A stretch of 64,000 bases of DNA from Pisaster brevispinus (GCA_023634235.1 JAMKCF010000001.1:9960258-10024257); one strand, 5' to 3'. Counted from the first letter of the stretch, positions 45,067-58,220 are shown. Translations and numbers: made by a program. Notes: a model not told the origin generated them from the sequence alone.

Positions 45067-46517
45067 CTACAGGAAAATGGCGACGTAAACAATCCCGCGT
45101 CTCCCCTTCGAGGGACGCGCGTTGAGCCGGGTCGGTCGGTTTGCCTTCACGGGTCTGCGCCGGGGAATAGTAAACGACGCCTTCTTAGGCTGAGAGGGGG
45201 GCTTTGCCGTTGAAGGCTTCTTGAGATTTATTTTCTCGGTCGTTTTCAACCGCTTGGCCTCGGCCTGCATCAGCTCCTCGAACTGGCCTGCAAAGAGATC
45301 CATGCCAGCGAGTGGGAGATCTTCAAACCGTTTGCGCTTCGCAGGAGAGGGCAGGAACAAAGTGTCCAGCACATTCCCACGGCGGGCCGAGGTCATCAGA
45401 GAGGAGATGCGTGCGAACTGGTCGAGGACCACAAGCAACCCCTGATTCAGGCAATGGAAAGCAGCATGTCGGCTGGGACCGCTCCGTCATCATCCAACCC
45501 CAAGACCAAGTACTCCGAAAGGAGTAGAAGGAAAGAGGTGGAGCGTATACCGAAGCGGGAGGCGGTGTCGGATTTCCCTAACGTCCCCTCAAACTTCTCC
45601 CGGACTTTGTCTAAGAAGATGCGCTTTCCTGTTGTGGCGCCGGCATCGGCGACGAGCTTGTCTTTTGCAGCATCGGGGACAGTAGGTACGGCGAAATTTT
45701 TTTTTGTAATCCGCCGGCGGGAACTGGTAGTAATCCTTGGTTCGGCAGGTGATAACGGACCACTAGTCCGCCTAAATGATTTTCCCCATATGTTCAACGC
45801 ACACCTGGTCACATGTCACGCAGAACCAGACGCAACTCCGTTTCCGCGATGGAAAGGCGCTGCATCTGCACGACCTCATCTGTGAGGCCGAGTCCCCGGA
45901 AGAGGTGGGTCGAGTTGACTCTGGTGATCGTGAGCTGGCCGGCCCATGATCGTGAGCTGGCCGGCCCATGATCGTGAGCCCCGAGGGGCGGAGATCGGCT
46001 GTAGGGCCCGGGGGCCCGTACGCCGCCTGCCCACCCCTTGACTCTGCGGCGAACACTGCCAGTGAGCTGGGGGGGGGGGGAGCTGCGGGGCATTATGGCC
46101 CGCCAAGCTGTGTGGGCTCGTCACACCAGACGGGCCCCGAGCTTTGGGGCGGGGCGGGGCGGGTAAAGCGTGCGGGTCGGTGACAATGGACCCTGGCTTT
46201 TTAGTACCGCGCCCCTTCTTGGGCTTGGTCCCGGCAGCCGAGTCTGCCTTGCGACTCTTGCCGGAACTACCCTTGCGTTGGGCTATCCCACCGACGATGG
46301 CCGGGGAGGGAGACCGGACCTGGTACTCCCCTGCCTGGCCGGTGGGACTTACAGTGCCCGCAGCTGTCTGTGGCTGTGAGCGCTGGCTGGAGGAAGAATT
46401 GGGTAACAGCGCAGCGTTCCCCGCATCAACCCCCGAGGGCACCGGCTGTCCCGAGGGGGTACAAATTCCCTCGGATACGACAGCTGGAGCTCTCGCCAAA
46501 TGTTTCATATGTAACAA
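45067..46517 (-). pseudogene. DIRS-type gag-like gene, GC-rich, frameshifted
   Basis: Minus-strand blocks: a Pro/Ser/Gly-rich N-terminus (46,517-45,876), a block LGLTDEVVQMQRLSIAETEL (about 45,880), then KDKLVADAGATTGKRIFLDK and FLLLLSEYLVLGLDDDGA (to 45,447). The next frame has VVLDQFARISSLMTSARRGN, DLFAGQFEELMQAEA and a basic PRRRPVKANRPTR tail (to 45,067). This is the gag pattern of DIRS/Pat-like elements, related to the LAP2-alpha C-terminal domain. Frame breaks lie near 45,450, 45,800 and 45,890. GC content is far above the surroundings. No reverse transcriptase or recombinase was found beside it. Confidence 0.55.
45926..45978 (+). repeat. 22-bp tandem repeat (about 2.5 units)
   Basis: GATCGTGAGCTGGCCGGCCC followed by AT, repeated twice and partly a third time inside the GC-rich gag pseudogene. 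It probably reflects slippage and shifts the frame (22 is not a multiple of 3). Confidence 0.75.
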
Positions 46518-46519
46518 TT

Positions 46520-48744
46520 AATCAACACAAACTCCACAGAACACTCTACTCTCACAATATCTTGTTCTTTTATTTAATAAAACTCTCTTGCAAAAACACA
46601 GGTAAAGCTAAGTGTAAAAATGGGGAGCCCAATACAAACACGTCTTACCGCTACCAACGCTAAGAGAAAAGAAGACGTTCACTGGGCACGCAGGGCTCTA
46701 TGGGGTGGCCTCTGAAGGCGCTATTGGCAAACTCCTAGCGAGTATACCTGCTGGTCTAGGAAATATGCAAATGTAGTAATTCGCTCTACAGGGAATGTAT
46801 GAGCGAAGTAGACTTACATTTTATACCGTTAGCGTAAATGTTCAAATTGTAATGGTTTTAACATTACTTTTCTAATTATCGCAGACATTGTATGCCTTAG
46901 GCCTGTGGTATTTGTTTGAACATGCCATTCATATACATTATAAAAAAGGTATACATTTCATAACAAGAGCACTGAAAGGAGGCTTGTTTAAAACTGAAAA
47001 AGTAAACCATACAGTTTGTATTAGCCACAAATTGCCACCCCCCCCCAAAAAAAAAAAAAGGTGCACCCCTTGTTCCCCATGCAATTTTACCTTCAGTCAC
47101 GACGCTTGTTTTAAAACACCCAGACAGGGGAAAACCAAAGGTCTCCATGGGGGAATTCTAAAGACTGGGTGCTACACACAAAGAATTTTTTACAGAGTTT
47201 AATATGGGAGGATGAGGTAAAACAGAATGACGATTTGTGTCTGTGTAACAATTCTCAAACCCTACCTGAACATTGTATTTATTGGACGTTGCTCTTTGGT
47301 CCATTGTGGAGGATTCCCCCAACCCTTCACAAGCACACAAATTATATCCAAACACATAATCCGCATGCACGACTTGCACCTGCAACATGCCAGTTTCTGC
47401 ACTGACCGGATGATGCTCGCCAGTAGACCCATCACTGTGACCGGGTGAAACGTGGTCAGTGTGTACCGATAAACTCTCAATCCCACGGCCATTCTGTTTT
47501 ACTCGTTACCCACGAGACCCTCGTAGACGACATGCCAAAGTTTTCTATACAGCTCGAAGTGAACTGCTTTTTTTAAGTCCTCCGAAAGTGTCTTTGGATT
47601 TAAAAAAAAAAAAGAAAAAGAAAAAAGGATGAGGTTACAAAGAAACTAAACAGTTTTTGGACAAAAATTACCATAATACCCACGAAACAATAAAATGTTA
47701 TACAACTTACAAGAACCAATTATTTTCAAACATGCTTATCTAATTGCAAAATTATCAGATCCGCAATTCCCCCTCCGACGTTTTTTATCTTTCCTTTTTA
47801 ATGCTGAGCCGATCTCCTCAGAACTTACTGAATTTACCCTAAATGTATACTTTGGTAATAAAAATATTAATAATAAAAACCATTACACAGGTTTGTTGTT
47901 GCCATGGCAAACGTTTTAATTTACGATGGTAATCGTGTTTTTAATGTTAATGCATTTTCTTTGAATATTTTCATTCTGATAGACTTTTTCTAAAGTATCG
48001 TTATGTGTCATAACAATTATAACAGCACCATTCCCAAAGCACTAGGGAACAGCAAGGATCCCGAGAAACACCCTCAAGAATAAGGACGTACGTAGCTCGA
48101 CCTGAGGAGTTACCGGTACAAAGGAAAATGTGATCTTTATTTCGCCCGCTGTGATCAAATGAAATAATACAAAAAACATTCCTTATATAGCCTAGTGCTT
48201 AATAATGGCGTTTCTAAGAGCATTAACCTTAAAATTACAAAGAAGTGAATCTTTAATAGAGATTTGAATGACTCAGTAGAGGTAGCTTGTAATCTCGAAT
48301 GTATTATTACGTTTCCAAATTTTGGTTGTCATGCCACTTGGAGGTATACATTTTAAGTCCATGATATAGGAATCGAGCGCCGACACTTTTATATTGAAAA
48401 ACGGGGATTAAAAGAGAAAAAGCAAACGGCGACAAATAATTAGTATTTTATGTGACTTTCCGACAATAATATTTAGATGTCACTGGATTTCGGGATAATG
48501 AGACTGTAAAATTAGAAGCGCGGTGGCCACAAAGCTGGATAAATAATCATACAATTAAAAAACCACTGCCGCTGCAACCTGCAAGCATTCTGCCTAAATA
48601 GTTAAGAGCAATGATATTGGGCTGTATAATTCGAAGATTATAAACACATTTTTAATTTAAAAAATGTTGAATTTGGCAAAATTAACACACAATTCTGCAT
48701 TTCAAAACTGAGCACAAGAAAGTCAAACACCTCAGTAAGTACAC
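46520..48744. other. Gene-poor stretch before element B
   Basis: No supported gene. A C10-A13 homopolymer pair lies at about 47,038-47,060 and an A-rich tract at about 47,597. The short frames here show no family similarity. Confidence 0.4.
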
Positions 48745-48748
48745 TTAA
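48745..48748 (+). repeat. TTAA target-site duplication, left of element B
   Basis: Precedes AGATGGATATGAACG; its partner is at 58,581-58,584. Confidence 0.85.
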
Positions 48749-48763
48749 AGATGGATATGAACG
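48749..48763 (+). repeat. Element B left terminal inverted repeat
   Basis: AGATGGATATGAACG, an exact inverse of 58,566-58,580. Confidence 0.85.
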
Positions 48764-49149
48764 AGATAATAAAATATGCTGCATGTTTAAATTCATGTTT
48801 GCTGGAGTGTAATAAAGACCTTAGTTTCACTTACACAAAGTTTCAAAATTTCAGACATGTTTTAAAAAGACAATATTTTGACATGAATCTGTTGCATTGC
48901 AGCGGCCGTTTCGCGAAATGAGCGTGTCGTCATCACTTCATTTACATATCATGAATAAAACATTTCACCGGTTTTGATGACGTACAGCCGTGGATACGGA
49001 CCGAGATTGGACCATGCGCCAGTCAGTACATACAACGTACAGTATGCCGTGAGGTGTATACGATGTACACACGCATATACGGGCCGTGGACTGAGACTCG
49101 AGAGATAAATAAAATAGTTGGAGAGTTACGCGTCGAGAACTTGCAGAAT

Positions 49150-51099
49150 ATGATGGAAGATCTTTCTGATAATGATTCCTGGGAGGAACACAGCATTGTG
49201 GGGGAACTGCTGTCGGCCCCCAGCTCGTCTGATAGTAATATTAATACTAGCGATAGTAATAATAGTGATTCTAACAGCCTGTCTGCTGAAGAAGACGACG
49301 AGTCCAATGCCAACGACGACGAGGTCCAAGTCCGCGGTGCTGAACCCTACCGCTTCGAGCCAGTTGTGCCACTGCACGAACGAAACCAAGATCAAGATCA
49401 GGACGGTGATCAGGCCGACGAAGACAATCGCCTAAATAACACGACTTGGTAAGTTCGGAATTGTCTCGGTAAATATTTGAGGGGAAAAAAAGTGAAAATC
49501 ACAGAACGATGTTTTCAGGAGAGTCGCGTATAACGTATTTACCAGTACTGGTATTAAATACCAGTACTGGTATTAAATACCAGTACTGGTAAATACGTTA
49601 TACATGCTAAAATTATTTAATCGCAGTGCCTTTATACAAACTATTTTCGTGACATTGTTTTGTTCATTTCGCAAAAACTGCAGCACTTCAGCCAGTAATA
49701 TTTTTAAGGGAAGCTTTTTACCATGTTTATCTTCAAACTGTGTAAAAATAAAGTTGAACTTTAATGTTAATCTGTGGACATTGTGTTTTGTGTTGGTTTT
49801 ACAAAAAGTACCCAAACCCTTTAATATTGTTGACATTTTTTTAAAGATAAAATCGTCTGTTGGTGTTTGTTTTGCTGGATGTTATTGAACAGTCTACAAC
49901 AAACAAAAAAACATATGATTTTTTTTAAAAATAAAGTTCAAGTTATTTTTTATATATTTTTTATATTTTTTTAGTTACAAATCTGCAGGTGTGTTTATTG
50001 TGATTGTATGACTGAGTATTTATCAAAACAAAAGTTGAAGTGTTCTTTATAATTACACATTAGTAAGATTGCGAGTTAAAATTTATTTGAGAAATATTAT
50101 TGTACCACCATCACTTGGTCCAGACAAAATAAATATATTTTTAATCCCCCCCAGGTGCTTGTGTGGAGCCTGTGTTGTGCAGGCACGTGTGGAGAACAGT
50201 ATTTGCTGCAACGAAATTAGACAGACAGCCGACAAAATTGAAGAATTAGGAATGGATGTTGAGGAGGGTGGCCAGTGCCTTAGCAAACACCCATGGTTTG
50301 AGGCATGTTGTTTGCACCCTGCAACACTGCAGACAGCTTACCTCCAGTATCGGGCCCAGTATGGCCAACATGCAGTGGAAGGAACTTTAGATCAGTAAGT
50401 AAGCTGATAAAGTGAAGTTATGTTGGTTTTTAGCTGCACAGTGAAAACCAAATATGTCACAATTAGATCTACATAGAGCATGTTACCTTTGTTTATAGAA
50501 TTGGTGACCATGCACATTCTAATACATTTCCCGACGGGCAAGATACTACACGCCTTTTATTTTTCAATTTGCTTCATAATTTTCACATAAATTCAAAAGT
50601 AAAAAGAAATTGCTGTACAGCTTTTGAGATGTTCACTCTTTCTTCATATCAAAAGTTGAAAAAATCAGACAGTTCAAACTTTATAAAATAATATAAGCTT
50701 TATTGTTTTCTTCCATTGAGCTGTGTACAAACTGCCTTGCTCTTTTTTAAACACGTGATGTCACACGTCACATGGTCTATACAATGCAATGTACACATCA
50801 CTAAAGATCATGTCTTTGGCAAGCACAACGTCCAAATATTGCTAACCCTTTCTTTGTAGGTTGGAGGGGGACATAACCACCTACTTTCACTTTCTATCTA
50901 ATTTTTCACTTGTTTTTGACTTATTTGTTGCAGAAAGTTTCGTCACACTGCTTATCGCCAGGTCGTGCGATGGTGTTGGGGATATCTGGGCTTCCATAAC
51001 AGGGTACCCCTTCCATCTTGCGTGATGAAAGCTGTTCGAATTACATATCCTAGTGCAAATGGTCAGTACAAAGGATTTAGTTACCCCCCACTTGATTAA
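49150..51099 (+). CDS. Stand-alone P2X7 C-terminal ballast-domain protein (234 aa), three exons
   Basis: Exons 49,150-49,448, 50,155-50,394 and 50,934-51,099 have GT-AG borders and consistent phases and give an intact 234-residue frame; an in-frame ATG at 49,063 would add 29 residues. Residues 1-65 are acidic and Ser/Asn-rich (SSSDSNINTSDSNNSDSNS). VRGAEPYRFEPVVP follows. The ballast domain starts at W-C-L-C-G-A-C, continues ICCNEIRQTADKI, CLSKHPWFEACCL and ends YRQVVRWCWGYLG, VPLPSCVMKAVRITYP, GQYKGF. In vertebrate P2X7 this cytoplasmic domain binds zinc and guanine nucleotide; here there is no ion-channel part. It is the second gene of element B, convergent with the transposase. Its role in transposition, if any, is unknown. 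Confidence 0.85.
49528..49603. repeat. 76-bp near-perfect palindrome with three CCAGTACTGG cores
   Basis: The sequence from GTATAACGTATTTACC to its inverse GGTAAATACGTTATAC reads the same on both strands except at the two TATTAAATA spacers. The self-complementary core CCAGTACTGG occurs three times at a 19-bp period. It lies in intron 1 of the ballast gene and could extrude as a cruciform or form an RNA hairpin. Confidence 0.9.
50590..50790 (-). repeat. Inverted copy of the 22,080-22,328 dispersed repeat
   Basis: On the minus strand it shares GTATAGACCATGTGAC, GACATCACGTGTTTA and CATCTCAAAAGCTGTA with the element A copy. It sits in ballast intron 2, in opposite orientation. Confidence 0.45.
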
Positions 51100-51898
51100 A
51101 TTTAGAACCGAGACAACTTCATTCGGTGCATTGAATGCAAAATGGTCATTATATTAGGGGGTGTGTACAACATTGTTAAGATTGAAAGTAACAAACATAC
51201 AATGGTGTTTTTCAGTTTTCTAATGACTCCGTAGACTGATTGAGCTTGTACTTTCACAGGTTTGTTATTTCATGTATATGTTGGGTCAAATCAAGTGCCG
51301 ATACAGGTCTTTCACAATTACCAATGTTGTACACACCCTTTAATGCAGCCATAACAATGAAGAAATAAGTAAAACAACACTGAAAATTAAAAGAACAACA
51401 ATTTTGCGCATCTTTTTATGTGCTGCTACCTTTAGTGGTAGTTATGTTCACCAAATAGTTAGTTTCACATGTACTGAAATCTCAAACATCCACTAGGCCT
51501 TGTTTTTGTCTGCCCGAGTACCCGTAACATATATATTATGATAAAAACCTTCACTGTAAGAAACCTCACTTAGACAAGACTGGATGAACCATGTAGATCC
51601 CTTAACAAATTGAATGCGTTACATGTAATTTGTTCACTATTACATGGGTGTTTATTAAAAGATGTCCTGTCACGAATATGTAATACGTGTACATGTGTAC
51701 ATGATTTTAATAACCTTTTGATAAATCACACTTATATTTTCGTAACTGTTTTGAAGTCTTTCAATAAAACAAAAACATCATTGCAGTATGTACACAGTTT
51801 CTAGTTGTTGTTTTTTCCAGACAATCATTTGTATGGAGTGTGGTACACTTTGACGCTCACCCTTAAACTCCCCATCAAACAAAACAATTATTTTTTAG

Positions 51899-54800
51899 TC
51901 AAGACTTGTTGGCTGGTTGCTTGGCTTTTCTTTTTCTTCGTCTTTGGGTTGTGTCCTGCTCCTTTGTTGTAGGTGTTGCAGGTGTTACATGCAGTTGTCC
52001 CCTGCCAACCTGTGGCGTTTTTGAGGCGAACCTTGAAACGAAGTCTCTCACAGCTGTTTTCTTGTCTGGTCTGATGTAGGTGGATGTTAGTGGTCCTGGA
52101 TCGCAGAATAGCTGCAGGTATTCTTCTTTAGATGATTTGTTGCTTTGTTGGCAGAGGACAATTGCGTGTTGCATAACATGCTTTGTGTACACTGAAAATT
52201 ATTTTAAAATAATAACAGTTTAATAGATTGAACATTATAAAAGTATTGTTTATGAATATATCCAGGCCTCTGGCCAAGGTGAAAGTAAGGATGCTTTAAA
52301 CCAATACACATGTAGATGCAAAATACTTTGGAAGAACTTCTTTTTAGCCTAGAAGCAGGTCTATTAGATTTCCCAAAAGTATTGAAATCAACAAAGTAGT
52401 GAAAAGTTTGATATGACTTACTGTATGTGCTGTTCACCAGTATTTTCTTCACAGTGTAGCCCTTACTGTCTTGTTTGGCTCTTGGGTGCACAATGCAGTG
52501 TCTTGGTGACCCACTTGCAGTTTTGGCCTGTTCCCGTCCTGCATTTTCGTTGTAATGCAGGGCTGCTAAGTAGATTCTTATAAAAATCAAATAATACAAA
52601 TAGTTCAAAAACTTGAAATAATCAAAGGAAACAAAAATGTTAATAGGTAGGCTATGGAAAGTTGGATGATCTTTTTTGTCTGTACAGTCAGATAACTAAA
52701 TGCCTTCCTCAGACTGCAGGAACAAGCTGTTGGGTCTCAAAAGCTTATTTTTAATTTTTTAGTCTGGAATAAACACACAAGGTGTTTTTTGTAAATTAGA
52801 AGAAAAACAAAATCACTCACCTGCTCAACATTCCAGCATATGAATACTCATACATCTTTGGGGCAAACTGATTTATGAGTGAGTTGAATGATTCCACTAA
52901 AGATGTCTGCATGTGTGGTGAAAGCATTTTGATGTCCTTTCGAAGCATGTTCGAACACAGGATTTTGCTAACCTCTTCAGCAGGTTTAGTTCCTATGATA
53001 GTAAGTGTGGAATAGAAATACAATCTTAAATAGAAGGTCTGATGGTGTACAACTGGTTGCTAAAGAACTGAGGTTGATATTGTAACCCAATATAAATTTG
53101 TGGGTGCAGTTTCCTGCTTTGTGTGCACAAGTGATTTTGTTTTAGGTGGAGGAAGGGAAACATATTTTTTACAGCAGCTGATAATTTGTTGTGGTCATCT
53201 TTGAATATTGTGTGCCACCAATACAATGTGTATGCATTTTTAATCACCACACTGTAGGGAAGGTCTTTTTTTTTGTTCATAGCATTAGAACCAATTTATT
53301 GGGAAATCACATGTCTTCACACAATAACTTAACACTCCAGCAATCAATGTCAAATCAAAAGTACAAAGTTAGACAAAGTAAATCCCAACAATGTGGTAAT
53401 CTTACCTGGTTTCAGCCACTGACGTGGTTCTAGGGGGCCATGTGCACAAGCAGAAAACAGGGGACTGTCGTGGGTATGGACGTTCATGATATGATCCATC
53501 ATACTGTCAAACTTAGCCAACATCAAGTCTTGATCCCCATTAGTCGTAGAGGACGCTACCCAATACACATTATTGGTAATGCCTTGTACCCAACATTTTA
53601 TAGTGTCGCACCCTTTTAACTTGCTGGCCTTGAGCAGTTTCTTCTTGAGCCCTAAACAGAATCAGATAGAAGCCTTTTAGTTTTAAATAATTACATCACA
53701 GGGTACTACTGGAAAATTTACAAGGAAAACATTTACCAAAGGGCAAACACTGTACATGTATACATTTACAACATTAATTCACTTTACCTTACAATAAATT
53801 GAAGTTTCCATTTTTATTTTTTTTTATAAATTGGGACTGACTTCTTGACATTCTTGCCAAAGTGACAATGTTTAATAATAAAACACTTATGGGAGTTGTT
53901 TATATGGATGTCATGGACAATTGAGCTATCACACATCATGTTTTTTAAATGTGAATGATATTTACCTTTTGCTACATGCCACACATCATAGTAGTGGGTA
54001 ACACCTCTAGGAACCAGCTGCTCCCTCAAGTACTTGGCAATCTGCCGATGGCGATCTGTCACAATAGAGGACACTGACACTTCTTGGTTGTCCAACCACC
54101 TAATTGTTCTGATCAGCCCCTCTATCTCCATCAAATTTGACTTGTTGCCACACTCATTCTTCTGCAATGTTACACAACAACAACAAATATTCATTTTATA
54201 GCATAATCCCCTGAGCATTAACAAATTGGTTTTGATTTAATCTCTTCATTGAAAAACTATCGCATCTCTTGAGTTTGGTTAACCAAATCAAAAGGGATGA
54301 TCTCCATGCTCTTCATATCCAGTTAAACATTTCAGGAAGGATTGTGGAACTCTCATTACCTGTACCAACTCGATGTGCAGCACTTTGTTGTGGTGCACAT
54401 CAAGAGTACTGTAGCAGCCAAACTTTGCTGAGTGCCCCATGCTGTCAGCCCTCATATCTGCTCCAAGGAACACACCCTTCTCCTGTCCTCGCAATGTTAA
54501 TACCATTCGCTCTTGTTGAGTCGTCCAAGTTTTTGCAATAGCTGGCTGTAGGTACCTGCAATTTAAGAATTAAAAAAAAAAAAAAAAACGTCTCACACAA
54601 CTGTACAGAAATTAAAAACAAAACGAAATAAAAGTAGGGATGGACATATTTTAAACTGGAATTGAAAGAAATCAGTTGATATTAACTTAACAGAACGTTT
54701 TGTCTGACAATTAATGAAATTACAATAGTTCCATTAGGCTTTCAAAACAAGGTACTCGCCAATCATACTTCCAGCCAATGAATAAAAAACACTTTCACCA

Positions 54801-57800
54801 ATGGAATTATGTGGGGGCTACTACTTTTAGTCAGTAATCATGTAAGGTAATAAATCACATATACTGTACAACAGACATTTAATTTCATCCATGCATGCCA
54901 GTTTTTACTCAAATTCTGTTGCAGGTGTTTCGAGAGGCTACCATCCAGTTTGTAATTGTCATAATGTCTACTTTAATACTCCTACTATGAGTGGCTACGT
55001 CATGCCTTTAATTTTTATGGGTGGTGAACATACAAATCACAAGGATTTTTTATTGACAAGGATTGTTACTCATTGTCCCTTGCATTCAGTTATGTCCATA
55101 GGGTCATTCAATCTCATAGGCAATTGTCAAACAACAAAAGTGGCAAAATTATTGTTATGTATACCTACCAACTTTGATGATTGAAGAATGTTGAGTAGCT
55201 GTATGCAGCAACATTAAAACTGGTCAGAGCACGAAGAAACTTCTTCGGAGAGCAACCTGATGTCAGGATAGCCCCAGAGAGAAGGAGGTTCCCTGCAGAT
55301 ATCTTGCCAATCATCGGCTGACTTCGCCATGACCTCACAGAGCAACATCCTCGTTGATGACATACTTGCCTTATAGCAACCATTGTGCCACCCAATGGTC
55401 GATCTAGGCTGACCCTACATAGAGTACTGCTGCACGATGGGCGGCTTTTTATTTTCAAATATAATTGAACCTTGTCTGAAAGTTGCAACATTCTATTGCA
55501 TCTGCTATTTTTCATGTTCACAATAAACTGGTTGTTACAAATAGCTATTAGTAGTACGCACCCAGTAAAGTTGGAATCGGAACTGTCATAACCAGACGGG
55601 AGGTAGTCACTGTCCGAGATGTGGCTATCATGAACAGGACCATCTGAATCATAATCAACTTGCATGGGGACATCAAGCACTGGTACATCTTCAGCAGGGT
55701 CATGTGGTACATCATCCAACTTGCTTTGTTGAGGCAAAAGACGGAGGGGCTTGCATTTGACAATAGCACATTCTATTTTCTTGTGATGGCCAATGCGGTG
55801 AACTTGGATACCTGAATCGTCAAAGTATGCAAAAATCATTGAAAATGTAATCTGCCTGTATATAAACATCATGTACATGTACATAGGATTACATGTATGG
55901 GACAAATAATATAATGGGCTACTTATATTGCTTCAATGATGCAAATTCAGAAGTAGAAGGCTAAAATTTATTGTATGAACAAAAAGTAAAGAAAAGTAAG
56001 TTGTGGACACAATTACTGCAGTACTTAAGTTTTTATTTTTACCTTTTGATACTGGATGAAACCTTTTCGGTTTGTTTGTGTTTTCTTGGATCTGAAAGAT
56101 GTCGTACGTGGAGGATCCCCAGGCCAGATGTTTATCTTTGAGACATTTCTGGAAATTGTGCAGCCCCACCTTGAAACCGTTTGAGTTGATTGGTCTTTCA
56201 CCTTCCAGTTAAAAAATAACAAAAAGATAATCAATCAAAACATGTGTGCACTAGAAATGAAATCAATCTATTCTGGGTGACTGACAAACTTAGTGCTGTT
56301 GTTATTCAGTCTACATGTACATACCTCTTTAAGAGCCGGAAAAATTTGTTCCAAATTGTCTGTGGTTTCCTCCATACCATCACATTCACATGGAACATCC
56401 TAACAAATGAGACAAATTACAACAAATAATCAATTTCATGTGTGAACAAATTTACTCAGAGTTTATTCCAATGAATTCAAACAAAAACTAAATATTTCAC
56501 AGAAAACACGTTTGTTTAATGATATTGTCACTATTTAACTGGAATATTAAAATATTTTAAACCATCAATGTGTTATATTGTAACGCTATATGCGTTATTG
56601 TAAAATTGTAAAAACTAGTATTATTATTAATGAAACCTAAGTGTATTTGAAGATGCATGAGCTACTATGACTTTCCATTGTTTTCCTAGCAGTTGCTAAT
56701 ACAAATTGATTGTTGTAAACTGGTTGTGTTATGCTATATTCAATGGCAAGTTAATAACAGATATGTAAGCCTTACCTTGTCAGTGGAACTGCAATTTCCA
56801 ACACTGCCTGTGGTAGGAGTGACAACACTTACACTTGATGGTCCTGGTTTATTGTACCTCGTCTCATACTCTGAAAGGGCGTCTTGCAATATCTAACGAA
56901 TAATCAAAACCAACAAATGTGACCAAACAAACAAATGAAATGTAGTACTAGTATACAATGAAATTAACCTGTGAAAAAATCGTTTCAAAAGGTGGTCGCG
57001 TTTTTGAGATATCATAAAAACTCCGGAGCAAACTTGTCCAAGCAGGAAGAATAATCCCTACAAGAAATTAACAATACTATGGTGACGCTTCATGTCATCT
57101 ATGATCTATTTAAATTTTGGGGATAAAAAGCAATATATTTTTCCATATAAACTATTAGTATTTTGAAGTGAAATTTTTCTCAAAATGCATTATACTATCC
57201 AAAGCTGCTGAGATTTCTTAGTCACCTAAGTTTTTATTGCCACTTTACATGTGCATAACTCGGACAAAAGTAAAACATTTATAAATAAAACCTGAACCTG
57301 AACTGAACGTTTGATAAAACCATTCAGAAAAATGTATTACAGTAAGTTGAAGGAAATTTATTTTTCCCAACTACACTTAAGGTGTTGGGCAATGTGGCAT
57401 GCATTAATATTTTTTTTTAGTAATAATAAAAACTAAAGTAGTCATAAAAACAAAAGACAGAGCAACACAATGTTGTGTTCATGTGTTTAGCGCATTATCT
57501 AGATGTGCACAATCAATAAGATTGCGCAAAATTTTAAGCAATATGATTTTAGAGCTGCCCATCTGCAGAGTGCAAACTTCAGATTGCGCAAATAGTAGAA
57601 CGCGGTATTTACACACAAAACGCACAACGAACAGTCCCGTCGTCAAAAAAGGAAAAACGTTGAAAATGTACACCCTTTTTACAACGGGCAACACCACCCG
57701 AGTACTCAAACCCAACTGAGTTTGAAATATATTTTAAGGGTCCGTGGTTAATTTCACGCCCTGTCATTTTGTGTGCATTCCAGAATCTAGTCCTGGCTGG

Positions 57801-58220
57801 GGGAACGGACCGGGGACATTTTTGTTTACACATGTTAAGTTTGGGAGCCTAGCTACTTACTCGTATCTTCTCCCGTTTCTCGTACACTTCGCTTGAGCGT
57901 TTGGTCCTTTTTGGTGGCTGGTTGGTCGTCGTAGGAATGGCTGGTGCCTTTATGGTCGGTACAGCATCCTTCTTCAGGATATAGTATGCTTTCAATCCAA
58001 GTTGTGACTTCAGTTTGGATTGGGAATCCTGACAATCATCAGTAAAATGGGCCTTACAAACCAAACCCCACTTCGTTAACTTGAAGTCCGACCTCGTTGT
58101 CTCCACAAATCTCAACCACTGCTTCCGAACTTGCTCGTTTTTGGGAAATTCGAAGAAATTTAAATCGGGATTTCTATTCGAATTCCTCGTGCATCTACCA
58201 ACAACACACGATTTTGGCAT
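51899..58220 (-). CDS. THAP-domain DDE transposase of element B (~851 aa), 12 exons, one probable frameshift
   Basis: Exons (minus): 58,220-57,861; 56,892-56,776; 56,399-56,325; 56,201-56,043; 55,811-55,562; 55,504-55,169; 54,555-54,360; 54,161-53,966; 53,651-53,406; 52,992-52,821; 52,576-52,422; 52,191-51,899. All have GT-AG borders and phases agree except between exons 4 and 5, where one base appears missing (about 56,060-56,080; alignment to element A changes frame there). Exon 1 is a THAP zinc finger: CVVGRC, then VCKAHF (the C2CH set), followed by KREKIR. Likely catalytic acids: ADMRADSMGHSAKFG (exon 7), VTDRHRQI (exon 8) and SLVESFN (exon 10). Exon 11 has the conserved YLAALHYNENAGREQA. 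It would bind the element ends and cut and paste at TTAA. Confidence 0.82.
57861..58220 (-). other. THAP zinc-finger domain (exon 1 of the element B transposase)
   Basis: MPKSCVVGRC opens the C2CH module. FFEFPKNEQVRKQW and the second zinc pair C-x2-H in GLVCKAHFTDD follow at normal THAP spacing. A Pro-rich linker and a KRTKRSSEVYEKREK basic helix end the exon. THAP domains bind specific DNA and are the expected end-recognition module. Confidence 0.88.

Noticed and set aside
45454..46521. Plus-strand frames of 125-143 aa in the GC-rich block
   Set aside because: GC-rich DNA opens antisense frames. The minus frames carry the gag motifs.
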